DNA of 64,000 nucleotides, taken from contig NC_088315.1 in NCBI RefSeq assembly GCF_910592395.1, forward strand, positions 18,583,808 through 18,647,807. Reading direction: 5' to 3'. The first letter of the stretch is position 1. The number at the start of each line of letters is the position of its first letter. A program made the position numbers and the translations under genes. Under the pieces are notes generated by a model, which saw nothing but the letters and a program-made list of their open reading frames with translations, did no database searches and was not told where the DNA came from. This document shows positions 55,220 to 64,000 of this stretch, in pieces. The stretch comes from Lineus longissimus. Its lineage: Eukaryota > Nemertea > Pilidiophora > Heteronemertea > Lineidae.

Positions 55220-57530
55220 AATGTCATCACAATGGTTTTTCGGACGATTCTAAAATGGGTACGGAGGTTCGGTCTGTGGCAGATTGTCGAAGCAAACCTT
55301 GGATATAGGTTCTCCCATCGACTGCCATATTTTCTCAAAAACCACACCCGAATCCCAAAGCGACATGTTCGACGAGTGCGGGAGCGAGTTACCAGTACTT
55401 CGGTCAGGCGCCGCTAGCGCGAGAGTTGTGACGTCACACGGGACGTCTTCTACCTCGATCGGAACTGCATTAGTGTATGAGGAACTTTATGTAAGCTGAA
55501 ATAAAACACAACCCACGTTCCTAAATGTACATGCCAGTCACATGAAGACTAACAATTTGACCTCCCAGCTCCTGTCCTGTTCCATTCCAACGCATTCTGA
55601 AAATATATATTTCATTTAGGCTTTAAAATGACCACAGGGTTGTTTTTCTTATCTACTGATTACACGCAAGTGCTTTGTGCGCATTGCTTGGGGCTCTGGA
55701 GAACAGACTACTGGATGGATTTCTTTGTATTTTTGTTTTTATTGATCTAAGCAGCACGACCAAACAGGCATGACAGGATCGTCTTATTTCTCTAACCATG
55801 TACAATGTACATGTATTTGTAAATGAGGACATGTACATCGACGTTGTGGGTTGAGTTTTGACAGTTTTCGCTCTGTACCGTTTATATCGTGACGAAGCTC
55901 CATGAAATGTTTAGGTTACTTTTTGAGTATCAATGAGAAATACCCATAGACAAAATATGGCCCATCTGCGGGACCCCATTGGTCCTCGCCTCAGCTTCAC
56001 TGGATGCGCAACTCATACATAAAAACTAAAACTTCCAAAAACTCGACCAGCAGATACATAGCGCTCCGGAGCCCGAAACGCAGAGGACACAAAATAAATG
56101 AAATCTTTTATAATCATCTACTGTGTCATTCATAAATAAAATCATTTATTATATGTTCTTTACAATTCATGTAATGATATCGATCAACACTTATTATTGT
56201 CTCTTTTTATATAGTATGTGTGCCTTATGATCAATCATTGCAATAATATTGCATCATTCACATATTAGGTGATTCGATGCACTACAGCGAGAAGAACTCC
56301 GTATCACTCGAAATTTCACCATCTCAACACAGACATAGTAGGCAGGTTCTGCAACCTTTACGAGCGACGAAGTACGAACTGTAGTCTGCGGTGACAGCGA
56401 GTCCTGTGCTAATTCATTTACAAGACACTCGTCAATATCATCTTATCTATAAACACATGTACTTGTAGGAGGAACCGGGGAAATTTTAAAAAGGCGTCGA
56501 TTCAGTTCTAGATATTTCGTCTTTCGCAGCTCTTAAGGATTGACTGTAGGCACCATCATTTTGCTAGAACTTCAGCAAATAGAACTCCTGGAAAATGACG
56601 TTTAAAACCCCCAATATTGAATTCGACATTTACCTCCGTCGTTTAAAGAGTTCTCATTCGAGCTAAAATGGCCGTGCTTAACCCTTACTCTGGATTGCAA
56701 AACCTGCCTGAAAGTAAGTTTCTGAAATCTCACGAATTACGAACTTGGTTTTGAAAAAACTTGCGTTTTATTTTCAGTCATTTGTGGTCTGTGTGATGGA
56801 TATGCAGGCTTACGCCCATTTCTGCCCTTGTCAACGCATTCCTAACGACTCGGGCTGTTTGTCGCAACCAAATCAGAATTCACTGCGTTTAAGGGAGTTC
56901 AATATGTTGGCAAACTAATTACCAGTTAAAAAACAGTGGCCGTATCGTTTTCTCGCCTAGATAACATTTCGGAATTCGTGAAACTTGCTTGTATTCGATC
57001 ATTCCTACCGTCTATTAAAGACGTCACTCTACGTACCCACAGTAACCCACTCTGATACCGCCCTGTTCTGGTCCGGACTTAAAGACTCCTTTCATAGCAA
57101 AGGTGTTTCAATCACAAAGTCTCAATAGATTATTCAAACCATGTTTCATATTTTTGCATGGTTGAAGAGACACCAGGGTGTCTTATAATAGTGAAAGGGC
57201 GCTATTTCAGTCATGGATTCAGCCTAGTAAAACGACGCGCTTCCCTGAGAGGTCTCTTGATCTTTGGTTGGTCGACCGCTCAGTATCTACAATCAAACCT
57301 TGCGTCGGGAACTGGGGAATTCATTTAGTGCATAATTCCACAACAGTGATTGCGAAACCTACTGTGAGATACTTTATCTTGTATTCGAGGAGCCATTCTG
57401 GCAATGTCCGCAGAAGTTTCGATTTTGGTGGTTTTCAACCTCTTATGGTGCATGTTGAGATGGTTCTAAAACAAACCTAAACAGCAATGATGACCAGTCG
57501 CATTTATATCAACTCGGACATCTAATATGT
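55220..57530. other. Gene-poor region
   Basis: Mostly unique, AT-rich sequence. Short plus frames at 55232-55499 and 57178-57480 show no recognisable motif and start without convincing context, so they are not called. No tandem array seen. Confidence 0.35.
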
Positions 57531-57532
57531 AT

Positions 57533-57945
57533 CACTAGTAAGCGGCTTTTTCCGACTTCTTAACGGTTTTTCTAACTTTTCCTGATTTATCCGACAAAAG
57601 TCCGACGTCAACATTGTTCGAATTTCCCTGAGAGGTCGGATTCTAAAAAAACTGTGAAAAATACCTGGCCTTCCCAAAACAGGGCAATAAAGATCAAAGG
57701 CTTTGTTGAATCGGGTTAATGAGGTGGAGTAAAAAACCCAAGGGTGACCCTAAGTGTGGACACTAATTAGCTCATTCAATTAGGTCAACTTATTAACCCC
57801 ACTTAACATAGGCCTTTAATCTTCATTGCCCTATTTTGGGGATCCCTAGTATTTTACACAGGTAGGAAAAGTCAATGTCGGCAATTTTGTTGGAAAAAGT
57901 TAGAGAAACCGTTAAGACGTCGGAAGAAGCCTTCTACTAGTGTAT
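57533..57945. mobile_element. MITE with aagcggctttttccgacttc ends, copy 1
   Basis: The left end ggctttttccgacttcttaa + cggtttttctaacttt pairs with the right end aaaaagttagagaaaccgtt + aagacgtcggaagaagcc. CTAGT flanks both sides (actagtaag / ctactagtg). Long inverted ends of about 45 bp, interior non-coding with a second inverted motif (aaaacagggcaataaagatc / gattt...cattgccctatttt). Confidence 0.75.
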
Positions 57946-59033
57946 GGACTATTACAGACCATTAATTCAATCAGAAAATAACTGAGTTATTTCATTTTCA
58001 GCCGCATATCCTGAATATCAAGGCATTCTCCAAGCAGATAGAAAGATATTCTCTCTGCAAACACTGACTTCCATCACACCATGTCACAGCCACGTAGAAA
58101 CAACAATCTCAACCAGTCAATTGGCGATAAATTAGCGCGAACAAAACCATACATATAACACGTTACAAAGAACTTGGACAAAAAAGAGTGATATCTGTAT
58201 TGTTTTGTTGGCGGTGAAAATCAATAGTTTGGGGACGGAGCAATCGTTATGAGTCTAGTATTTTCAATCAATCAATCAATCAACATTGGCGTTTGTAAAG
58301 CACTCCAATTACTCCGCAGGTGGGTATTCTAGAGCGCCTGTGGTTATCCTATATGATTCGATGATATAATTTTGTCAATAGATGATCGCCCGGCATGTAC
58401 AAATATCAGATGTTTTTCTGTTTGTCGAAACCAGCGGAGCAAATGCAAATATAGCTCACTTTAGATATTTCATAATAGTCGCCTGTTTCATTCATGAATG
58501 ACACAATAAAATTTGTGTACGAAAATCGCCGCCCAACTCTGGTATATACATGCGACTACGTATTATTTCGCTCTAAATATCCCGATAGATAGTCACTCTT
58601 TCCCAATTTTGGTAATGTATTGCATTTTTGGCTCGTGGTGGACTAGGGGCTGCGGAGCGACCGCCTCAATCTCCAACTACAGCGAGCAGGGTCGGAACTC
58701 TGTGACAGATAGTGGTTCCTCTGCATTTAGCTTCATCTGGCCAAATCTTCGATGTAATGAGGGTGATGTGGCGTGCTCCGGGGCTGCTTGCCTATATCGT
58801 TATGATACGGTTCACTCCGGCACACGTTATTGTTTCTGTCAAATGGATGCATTTGGTAGTCCTGATCGGGACTTGCTACACAGACTTGAGATTCTTATGT
58901 AAAATTCATCTCCGGTTTGTGTTGCAGGTCAAGAACCGCTACGTTCTACTGAATATGTGAGATTTACGAAAACCAAAATGGCTTAGACGATTGGCTTAGG
59001 TAGTCCATAAGTCAACTCATCCTCGTTTCAAAG

Positions 59034-59414
59034 ATGCTGTCGACCAGGGTTACATACTACAGCAAGTTGGCGGATGATATAGCTTTTCTTCAATCCGAAT
59101 TTGGTAAACATTTACTAAGGTCCCGTCGCGAGTGTACTGCATTCTGTTTTTGGGTGTTAAACTGTACGACTATAACCGTTTACGTGAATGGTAGCAGTGC
59201 GGTTTGTTACATTAGCAAAAAGAAGGGAACATGTATGGAAAAGGAAGAAGTAACGGTCAAGAAAGGATATTCTATGTATCAGGAGAAGGTAAGAAAAAGA
59301 TATGATAATCAAGATGTGACGCAAGGGACGAGGCTTTTTTGTCCTGGCCCCCGTGGTGGAGTGGTGAGCTGGCGTGACGGCCAATTGACAAACAGTCGTG
59401 TTGCATGGGTTTGA
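59034..59414 (+). CDS. Hypothetical 126-aa open frame, doubtful
   Basis: An ATG-started frame (MLSTRVTYYSKLADDIAFLQ) whose first 85 residues have a mixed, soluble-like composition. The last third runs into a SINE-like segment (tggtggagtggtgagctggc), so the C-terminus is repeat-derived. I recognise no family. It may be an exon of an unannotated gene or chance. Confidence 0.2.
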   Translation: MLSTRVTYYSKLADDIAFLQSEFGKHLLRSRRECTAFCFWVLNCTTITVYVNGSSAVCYISKKKGTCMEKEEVTVKKGYSMYQEKVRKRYDNQDVTQGTRLFCPGPRGGVVSWRDGQLTNSRVAWV

Positions 59415-59475
59415 TTCCCTCCGGGACACATTGTTTCACCAGTGCTTCTCGACTGGTTAATCAAGGCCAGGTGGT
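59345..59475 (+). mobile_element. tRNA-derived SINE fragment
   Basis: cgtggtggagtggtgagctgg (A-box type), then catgggtttgattccctcc (B-box type) and caccagtgcttctcgactgg. Confidence 0.5.
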
Positions 59476-59486
59476 GTATGCACCAG

Positions 59487-59790
59487 GAGGCTTTTTCCGA
59501 CTTCTTAAAGGTTTTTCTAACTTTTTCCTGATTTATCCGACTAAAGTCCGACATTGTCCGACTTTTCCCTGAAAGGTCGGATTTCTAGAAAACTTGTTAA
59601 AAATACTAGGGCTTCCCCAAAGAGGGCATTAAAGAACAAGGGCCTATGTTGAATGGGGTTAATGAGGTGACCTAATTGAGTGAATTAATAAGTATTCACA
59701 CTAGCCTAGAGTCACTCTAAGTATTTGGCTTACACCGGATGAATGAGGAAAAAGTTAGAGAAACCATTAAGAAGCGGAAAAAGCCTCCCA
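59487..59790. mobile_element. MITE with ggctttttccgacttctt ends, copy 2
   Basis: Shorter relative of 57533-57945 in the same orientation: ggctttttccgacttcttaa at the left and aaaaagttagagaaaccatt + aagaagcggaaaaagcc at the right. It starts 12 bp after the neighbouring SINE fragment. Confidence 0.75.
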
Positions 59791-60368
59791 CTTGTGATGT
59801 ACTGTCTATGATGCATTCACCGAAAATAATTCTTGGGGGCTTTCGCAAAGAGTAGGGGACTCTTCTGGTCCTTGGCTTCCGTTTAAAGCCCGACTTCGCG
59901 ATCGGCCACTCCGCGGCCACACAATGATAGAAGTGCGTTGGGACGAGGCGTAGAAAGAAGGCCATCAGCCAGTACTATTCACGTCAGTACTATTCACTTC
60001 TAGCGTCATCCTACAAATCAACGACGAAACAGGTGGAGCGATATTTTTAAATGATAAGCAATTTATTGCAGAAATAAAATAAAGTATACGATAAGATAAT
60101 AAGAATAATGAGTTGATCTGAGTCTCAAGATAGCTCGAGATGATTTTCTTTGGCCTCGGAAAGTTCGAAACGGCAGGTCGAGAGCTGTAAGCCGAAAAAA
60201 CCAACGAGCGTGATCCGGTGACAAGGTGGTATTTTGTTAATATACCTGGCAACAAATCCCACAAAACGCAAAGAAATGACAATTGATAAGTATTTCTGCT
60301 GCTTTTGACTGTGAAAGAAAGGTCATCGACGTCAATTTATACCTTGAGGGTGGGTGAGTGATCTGACG

Positions 60369-60614
60369 ATGGCAACATCCCATCAGATCTTGACCGATTT
60401 TGATATGAATATCACGTGGCAAACCGCATTCCCGGATCGTCCTCTAGTTCCTCCGAATATTTTCGCACATTTTTTCTTGAAAATATTCCGCGTTGATAAG
60501 AATTTAAGCAGTGAAGACTTCACTTTAACGCAAAAGCACTTTTGGACACCTTCCATGAGTTTGGAAGAGTTTCTGGAAATTATTGATCGTTTTCATAGCA
60601 TGTCTGACGGATAG
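60369..60614 (+). CDS. Hypothetical 81-aa frame, possible first exon of the following gene
   Basis: From ATG 60369 the frame reads MATSHQILTDFDMNITWQTA, then FPDRPLVPPNIFAHFF and LEEFLEIIDRFHSM, composition like a soluble helical domain. It ends GAC GGA TAG, and a good donor (TAG|GTAATT) follows immediately. If this is exon 1 of the gene whose next exon starts at 60906, the stop would be at the junction and truncate the product. It may instead be a separate short gene, or that copy may be disabled. I recognise no family. Confidence 0.35.
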   Translation: MATSHQILTDFDMNITWQTAFPDRPLVPPNIFAHFFLKIFRVDKNLSSEDFTLTQKHFWTPSMSLEEFLEIIDRFHSMSDG

Positions 60615-60905
60615 GTAATTTTAATTTTAATAGGTGCATTTAATTAATTTAATTCAATCTAAATTAATCAATTGATTTTTTTAATTTCTTTCATTTTTAA
60701 CTATTGTATGTTAAAAGATAAGATGAGATTCATTACCTTTTCTGCCATAAAATGGCTAAAAAGCAATTCTTAAAGAAATGCCAAATGGCTATGGAAATTC
60801 TAATGGGCAATGCCAAAGAAATGCGGAATGGCATATACGAAAATGTAGAATAGATACAAATAAGCCCAATAACTAGGTCCATCTAATTGCGTTTTTTATT
60901 ATTAG

Positions 60906-61946
60906 AACAGACGTATCTTAAAGTACATCTTACGTAACAACGCATTTTTCAAACCTCCTGTTCGTGTTATTTTGGATAAACGAGAAAAACTAGATTATTT
61001 GTATCATCAACAATCTAGTTCAATGGTGTTTATTCATTCATTTCGACAACAAGATATGCATATGATAAAAACTCTTCTTGTCTACAAATTCGATGCAAAT
61101 AGTAATCATAGTGACCTCCATTTGGTGTCCAACACCTCAATGTTTTCTGTTGACATGTTGGCATATTTCAACACATTGTACGATATGAAGTTGATGTTGG
61201 TTGACATTGAAGGGGAGAGGGGATTTGAGAAGTATGTATATAAGATATTTGATATATTCACCAATCAATTAAGCACAATAAAGATCCCCCATCGTCACCT
61301 TTGTTCAAAAATACGAAATTCGCAACGTTTCGATCCTCTGCTTTTTCATGATAAGATTTTGATAAGATGTGTCGATGAGCTCAGTAGAAAAAATATTTAT
61401 ACCATTTTCAATATGACACACGGGGACAACTTTACCACGCTTTCAGGTGGATATAATTGGCAAAGAAATCACCAGACAATTCTTCTATACAATACACCAG
61501 AGGGTTCAGTCTTTGAGCTTACTGAGGGAAGGAATGGTCTTTTATTCCATCTCTTATACCCACAAATGAATACTAAATACAATGAATGCTCTTTCCGTCT
61601 TCCTGCCCAAACGAGAACATTATGGACAGGGTATTTTTCAACGCAATCTATAGCTACATTATTCTTCTTCAACAGATATGATATATTTATAACCGTTAAA
61701 ATGTTCCGAATACTGTGCACGCCACTAAATCGTTGGAATGGCGGTCACAATTATAATAACGAGGTCAAGGTCAGTCATAATGAAGAGGTCAAGGTCATAA
61801 TCAATCACAATGTCCTAAGGTCAACAACTACAAACAAAAAAGGTGTCATCATGCTCAATAATGGTGATTTGATATCTCCCATTACTACGCAAGATAGAAG
61901 TAGTACCATGATTGGATACCTAAAGTGGTTTAAGTCAGGAGGCTAA
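60906..61946 (+). CDS. Unrecognised protein family, tandem paralogue A (main exon)
   Basis: A 346-codon open exon that begins directly after a strong acceptor (tttttattattag) and ends in TAA. Paralogue B at 62918-63970 aligns from the first codons (NRRILKYI / NKHLLAYI) through KREKL, QSSSMVFIHSFRQ / KSSSMVFIHRFRQ, VYKIFDIFTNQ / VYKLFNILSGQ, IPHRHLCS / VPHSHICS and YTIFNMT...TTLSGGYNWQ, to a shared EVKV and final WFK. Repeated short strand-like segments (VYKIF, IYTIF, MFRIL) suggest a beta-rich, perhaps propeller-like fold, as in substrate-binding parts of some F-box proteins; this is a guess. There is no signal peptide or membrane helix. An in-frame Met near 61022 could serve if unspliced, but the homology begins upstream of it. 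Confidence 0.6.
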   Translation, partial: NRRILKYILRNNAFFKPPVRVILDKREKLDYLYHQQSSSMVFIHSFRQQDMHMIKTLLVYKFDANSNHSDLHLVSNTSMFSVDMLAYFNTLYDMKLMLVDIEGERGFEKYVYKIFDIFTNQLSTIKIPHRHLCSKIRNSQRFDPLLFHDKILIRCVDELSRKNIYTIFNMTHGDNFTTLSGGYNWQRNHQTILLYNTPEGSVFELTEGRNGLLFHLLYPQMNTKYNECSFRLPAQTRTLWTGYFSTQSIATLFFFNRYDIFITVKMFRILCTPLNRWNGGHNYNNEVKVSHNEEVKVIINHNVLRSTTTNKKGVIMLNNGDLISPITTQDRSSTMIGYLKWFKSGG

Positions 61947-61979
61947 GGCAAAAAAAATAGGAACAAACGATTTTGCATA

Positions 61980-62905
61980 CTTTTATATTTGTCGGAGGTA
62001 GCGACAGCGCTGTGGCACACCAGCTCTTTCAATCTTCGTCCTTCACGTATATATGATAAATGGAAATGTATGTTTTATCCTCCTGATCAGAAGGTCAATG
62101 AATTATTATTATTATTATTTTCTCTTGTTCGTTCAGGTCTATCGACACCCATGAAATCAGTTTCACGGGGGTCGATGTTATCAAGATTTGCCCTGATAAC
62201 CCTTCGATAAGACAATAGAACGACGGGAATTTAGGCCTAGGCGCGAGAGGGCTTAGTTAAAAGACAATAGACTGTGTATTGGGCTAAAAGGCCAGACTTC
62301 TGTTGACTGCGAAGTGTCAAAATAATGTCAAGAAGCTAAATTATGCTGTAGTAAAAATGATGCAGGATTACAGAAAATATACATGTATATGTATATAGTT
62401 TAAAGGAAAAAACTACAATTTTGGATAATAATCAAACGTATACAGTTTTTGGACATGCACTAGGCCTATCTATAGTAATGAAAATTTAGGTAGTTTAGTG
62501 AAACGATCGACGATGACGGAAATAACGCAACTCACACACTGGTTTGCATTGTCAGTACATGTAGTTAAATTTCAATGCAAACGAGTTTACACAACAATGC
62601 TGGCATGTTTTTTTACTCAACTCATAGAAGCAGTTGATTATCTGTCCAAAAGTGTTCTCATTCAATCACACCAGCTAACATGGAGAGGATTTTGATTTTT
62701 TATGTTCTATATTTTACTGTAACCTGCAAATGATATACTTTCGCGAAGATTTTACAGAAAAATATATTTTGACTTGAGAAATTACAATCTGAATCGAACG
62801 TCTATTGAATAGGAATTTTTAAAGAAATAACACGGGCGGCGAAAAAACATTCATTTGCAAATTGGACGTTTATTATTCAAACATTTTGAAATTCAATCTG
62901 AGGAT
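61980..62905. other. Spacer between paralogues A and B
   Basis: AT-rich. It should contain the promoter and first exon of paralogue B, but I found no segment matching 60369-60614. The plus frame at 62498-62695 has no similarity to it. Confidence 0.35.
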
Positions 62906-62917
62906 TTCATCCTTTAG

Positions 62918-63970
62918 AACAAACATTTGCTGGCCTACATACATCGTGGCAGAAAGTTCTTCCTACCTCCCATTTCTGCAATTGTGAGGAAAAGGGAAAA
63001 GTTTATATATTTATTTGACCAGAAATCCAGCTCCATGGTATTCATCCATCGATTTAGACAAAGTTATGTAAGTGTGATTAAAAGTTTATGCGTGTACCAA
63101 AGTGTAAATGAGGGCAATTACCGATTGATTTTCAACATGTCCACATTCCCAACCAAGATGGTGGAGTATTCGTTTCTTCTTTACAACAGCAAGCTACTCC
63201 TTATTGACTTTGTAGGCAGAAGAGGATTCTCACATATAGTCTATAAGTTATTTAACATACTTTCTGGTCAAATAGATTCCCAACTTAGTGTTCCACATTC
63301 ACATATTTGTTCGAGTTCGGATGACAAAAATGTTGAGTTACTTTACCCTATGCCTTTAAAGGATAAACTAATTATATGTTGTAAGGACAAGCGCAGAGGA
63401 GAGGGTGTTTATACATTGTTTAATATTACGTCGGAACTTGGAACAACAACTCTCTCTGGTGGATATACCTGGCGCGAAAAGTGTAGCACCTGCCAGGCAT
63501 TCAATACATTAGCTGGCGATATATTTGGAATAAGAGTGTGCCAATCTTCAAAATCTTCAGAATTTTCAATTTACCGCCTTCACCAATCGAATACTCACCA
63601 ACGGACCCAAGAGGAGTCGATCCCAATCCCCGAAATAGTTTCAACCAGAACAGTTTACATTTACATTGAGGAACAATCCAAACTTTTGGTAGTAGTCAAG
63701 TGGAAAGACTGTTCACTCATCAGAATTTACAGACTTCTTTGCTTAACATCAAATCCGTGGACTAACAAATCGAAATATTTTGAAGAGGTCAAGGTCAGAG
63801 TCAGCCATCTTCTTTTGGAAAGCATAGCGACCGTCGAATTCCCAATCATCGCACACAACACTGGCAGTTTGATAAAGCCTATACCAATTAAGGAAAAGCG
63901 AAAAGGTGGAGTGGGAAAAAGGGGTTTTAGATATTTCACGCTATTTAAATGGTTCAAACTAACTAATTGA
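62918..63970 (+). CDS. Unrecognised protein family, tandem paralogue B (main exon)
   Basis: A 350-codon open exon starting right after an acceptor (catcctttag) and ending TGA/TAA-type at 63970. Same family as paralogue A and in the same orientation 1 kb downstream. Best shared blocks: FFLPP, VRKREKF, SSSMVFIHRFRQ, LLIDFVGRRGF, VYKLFNI, PHSHIC, LIICCKD, VYTLFNITSELGTTTLSGGY. The C-terminus differs (a Lys/Gly-rich stretch KEKRKGGVGKRG before FTLFKWFK). The acceptor is at the identical codon, so the intron predates the duplication. The 5' exon is not identified, and more copies may lie beyond the window edge. Confidence 0.6.
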   Translation, partial: NKHLLAYIHRGRKFFLPPISAIVRKREKFIYLFDQKSSSMVFIHRFRQSYVSVIKSLCVYQSVNEGNYRLIFNMSTFPTKMVEYSFLLYNSKLLLIDFVGRRGFSHIVYKLFNILSGQIDSQLSVPHSHICSSSDDKNVELLYPMPLKDKLIICCKDKRRGEGVYTLFNITSELGTTTLSGGYTWREKCSTCQAFNTLAGDIFGIRVCQSSKSSEFSIYRLHQSNTHQRTQEESIPIPEIVSTRTVYIYIEEQSKLLVVVKWKDCSLIRIYRLLCLTSNPWTNKSKYFEEVKVRVSHLLLESIATVEFPIIAHNTGSLIKPIPIKEKRKGGVGKRGFRYFTLFKWFKLTN

Positions 63971-64000
63971 TATTAGCAAACAGAGTAGCAATGACCTGAG

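Noticed and set aside
57178-57480. 100-aa plus-strand frame
   Set aside because: Begins at a non-ATG codon, has no recognisable motif or splice context, and lies in a gene-poor, MITE-containing region.
58513-58902. 129-aa plus-strand frame
   Set aside because: Non-ATG start, no motif, mixed composition as expected of random sequence.

Overview
This window is nuclear DNA from an invertebrate bilaterian animal. Its genes have short exons and 0.3-7 kb introns with GT-AG or GC-AG borders. Several encode proteins whose closest recognisable relatives are animal ones (NUPR1, RLIG1, DNMBP, NDUFV3), and much of the non-coding DNA is tRNA-derived SINEs, foldback MITEs and minisatellites. Nothing looks bacterial or viral. 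The species cannot be named from the sequence; a lophotrochozoan or non-vertebrate deuterostome is a reasonable guess.

Layout. 0.9-1.4 kb (-): intronless prolyl-tRNA editing-domain protein (PRORSD1/PrdX type). 2.3-2.5 kb (-): p8/NUPR1-like stress regulator. 5.0-8.6 kb (-): the RNA ligase RLIG1 (C12orf29), 7 exons. 8.6-12.3 kb: repeats. 12.5-36.1 kb (-): dynamin-binding protein (DNMBP/Tuba), 17 coding exons, about 1607 aa. 37.0-45.4 kb (+): CWF19L1, 15 exons, head to head with DNMBP; the two genes are also close together on human 10q24. 46.4-49.1 kb (-): NDUFV3, with a truncated piggyBac transposase in its first intron. 50.1-52.3 kb (+): ribosomal protein RPS11. 52.3-60 kb: minisatellite, two 0.7-kb repeated blocks with tRNA-like cores, and MITEs. 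60.3-64 kb (+): two tandem paralogues of a family I do not recognise.

The most unusual feature lies inside the 6.7-kb DNMBP intron at 25.3-32.0 kb. A 117-aa predicted coiled-coil protein on the minus strand, not a histone, ends about 29 nt before a perfect histone-type 3' stem-loop (GGTTCT-TTTC-AGAACC) followed by a purine-rich U7-like element. A diverged copy of the same gene lies head to head with it on the plus strand, with an in-frame TAG and a stem-loop carrying one mismatch. The nested locus is flanked by two inverted copies of a TTAA-bounded MITE. This suggests a non-histone gene with replication-dependent, poly(A)-less 3'-end formation.

Exon joins for RLIG1, DNMBP, CWF19L1, NDUFV3 and RPS11 were worked out by hand. 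Reading phase closes at every junction, and the predicted lengths are close to the human proteins. Two introns (one in RLIG1, one in CWF19L1) use GC donors.
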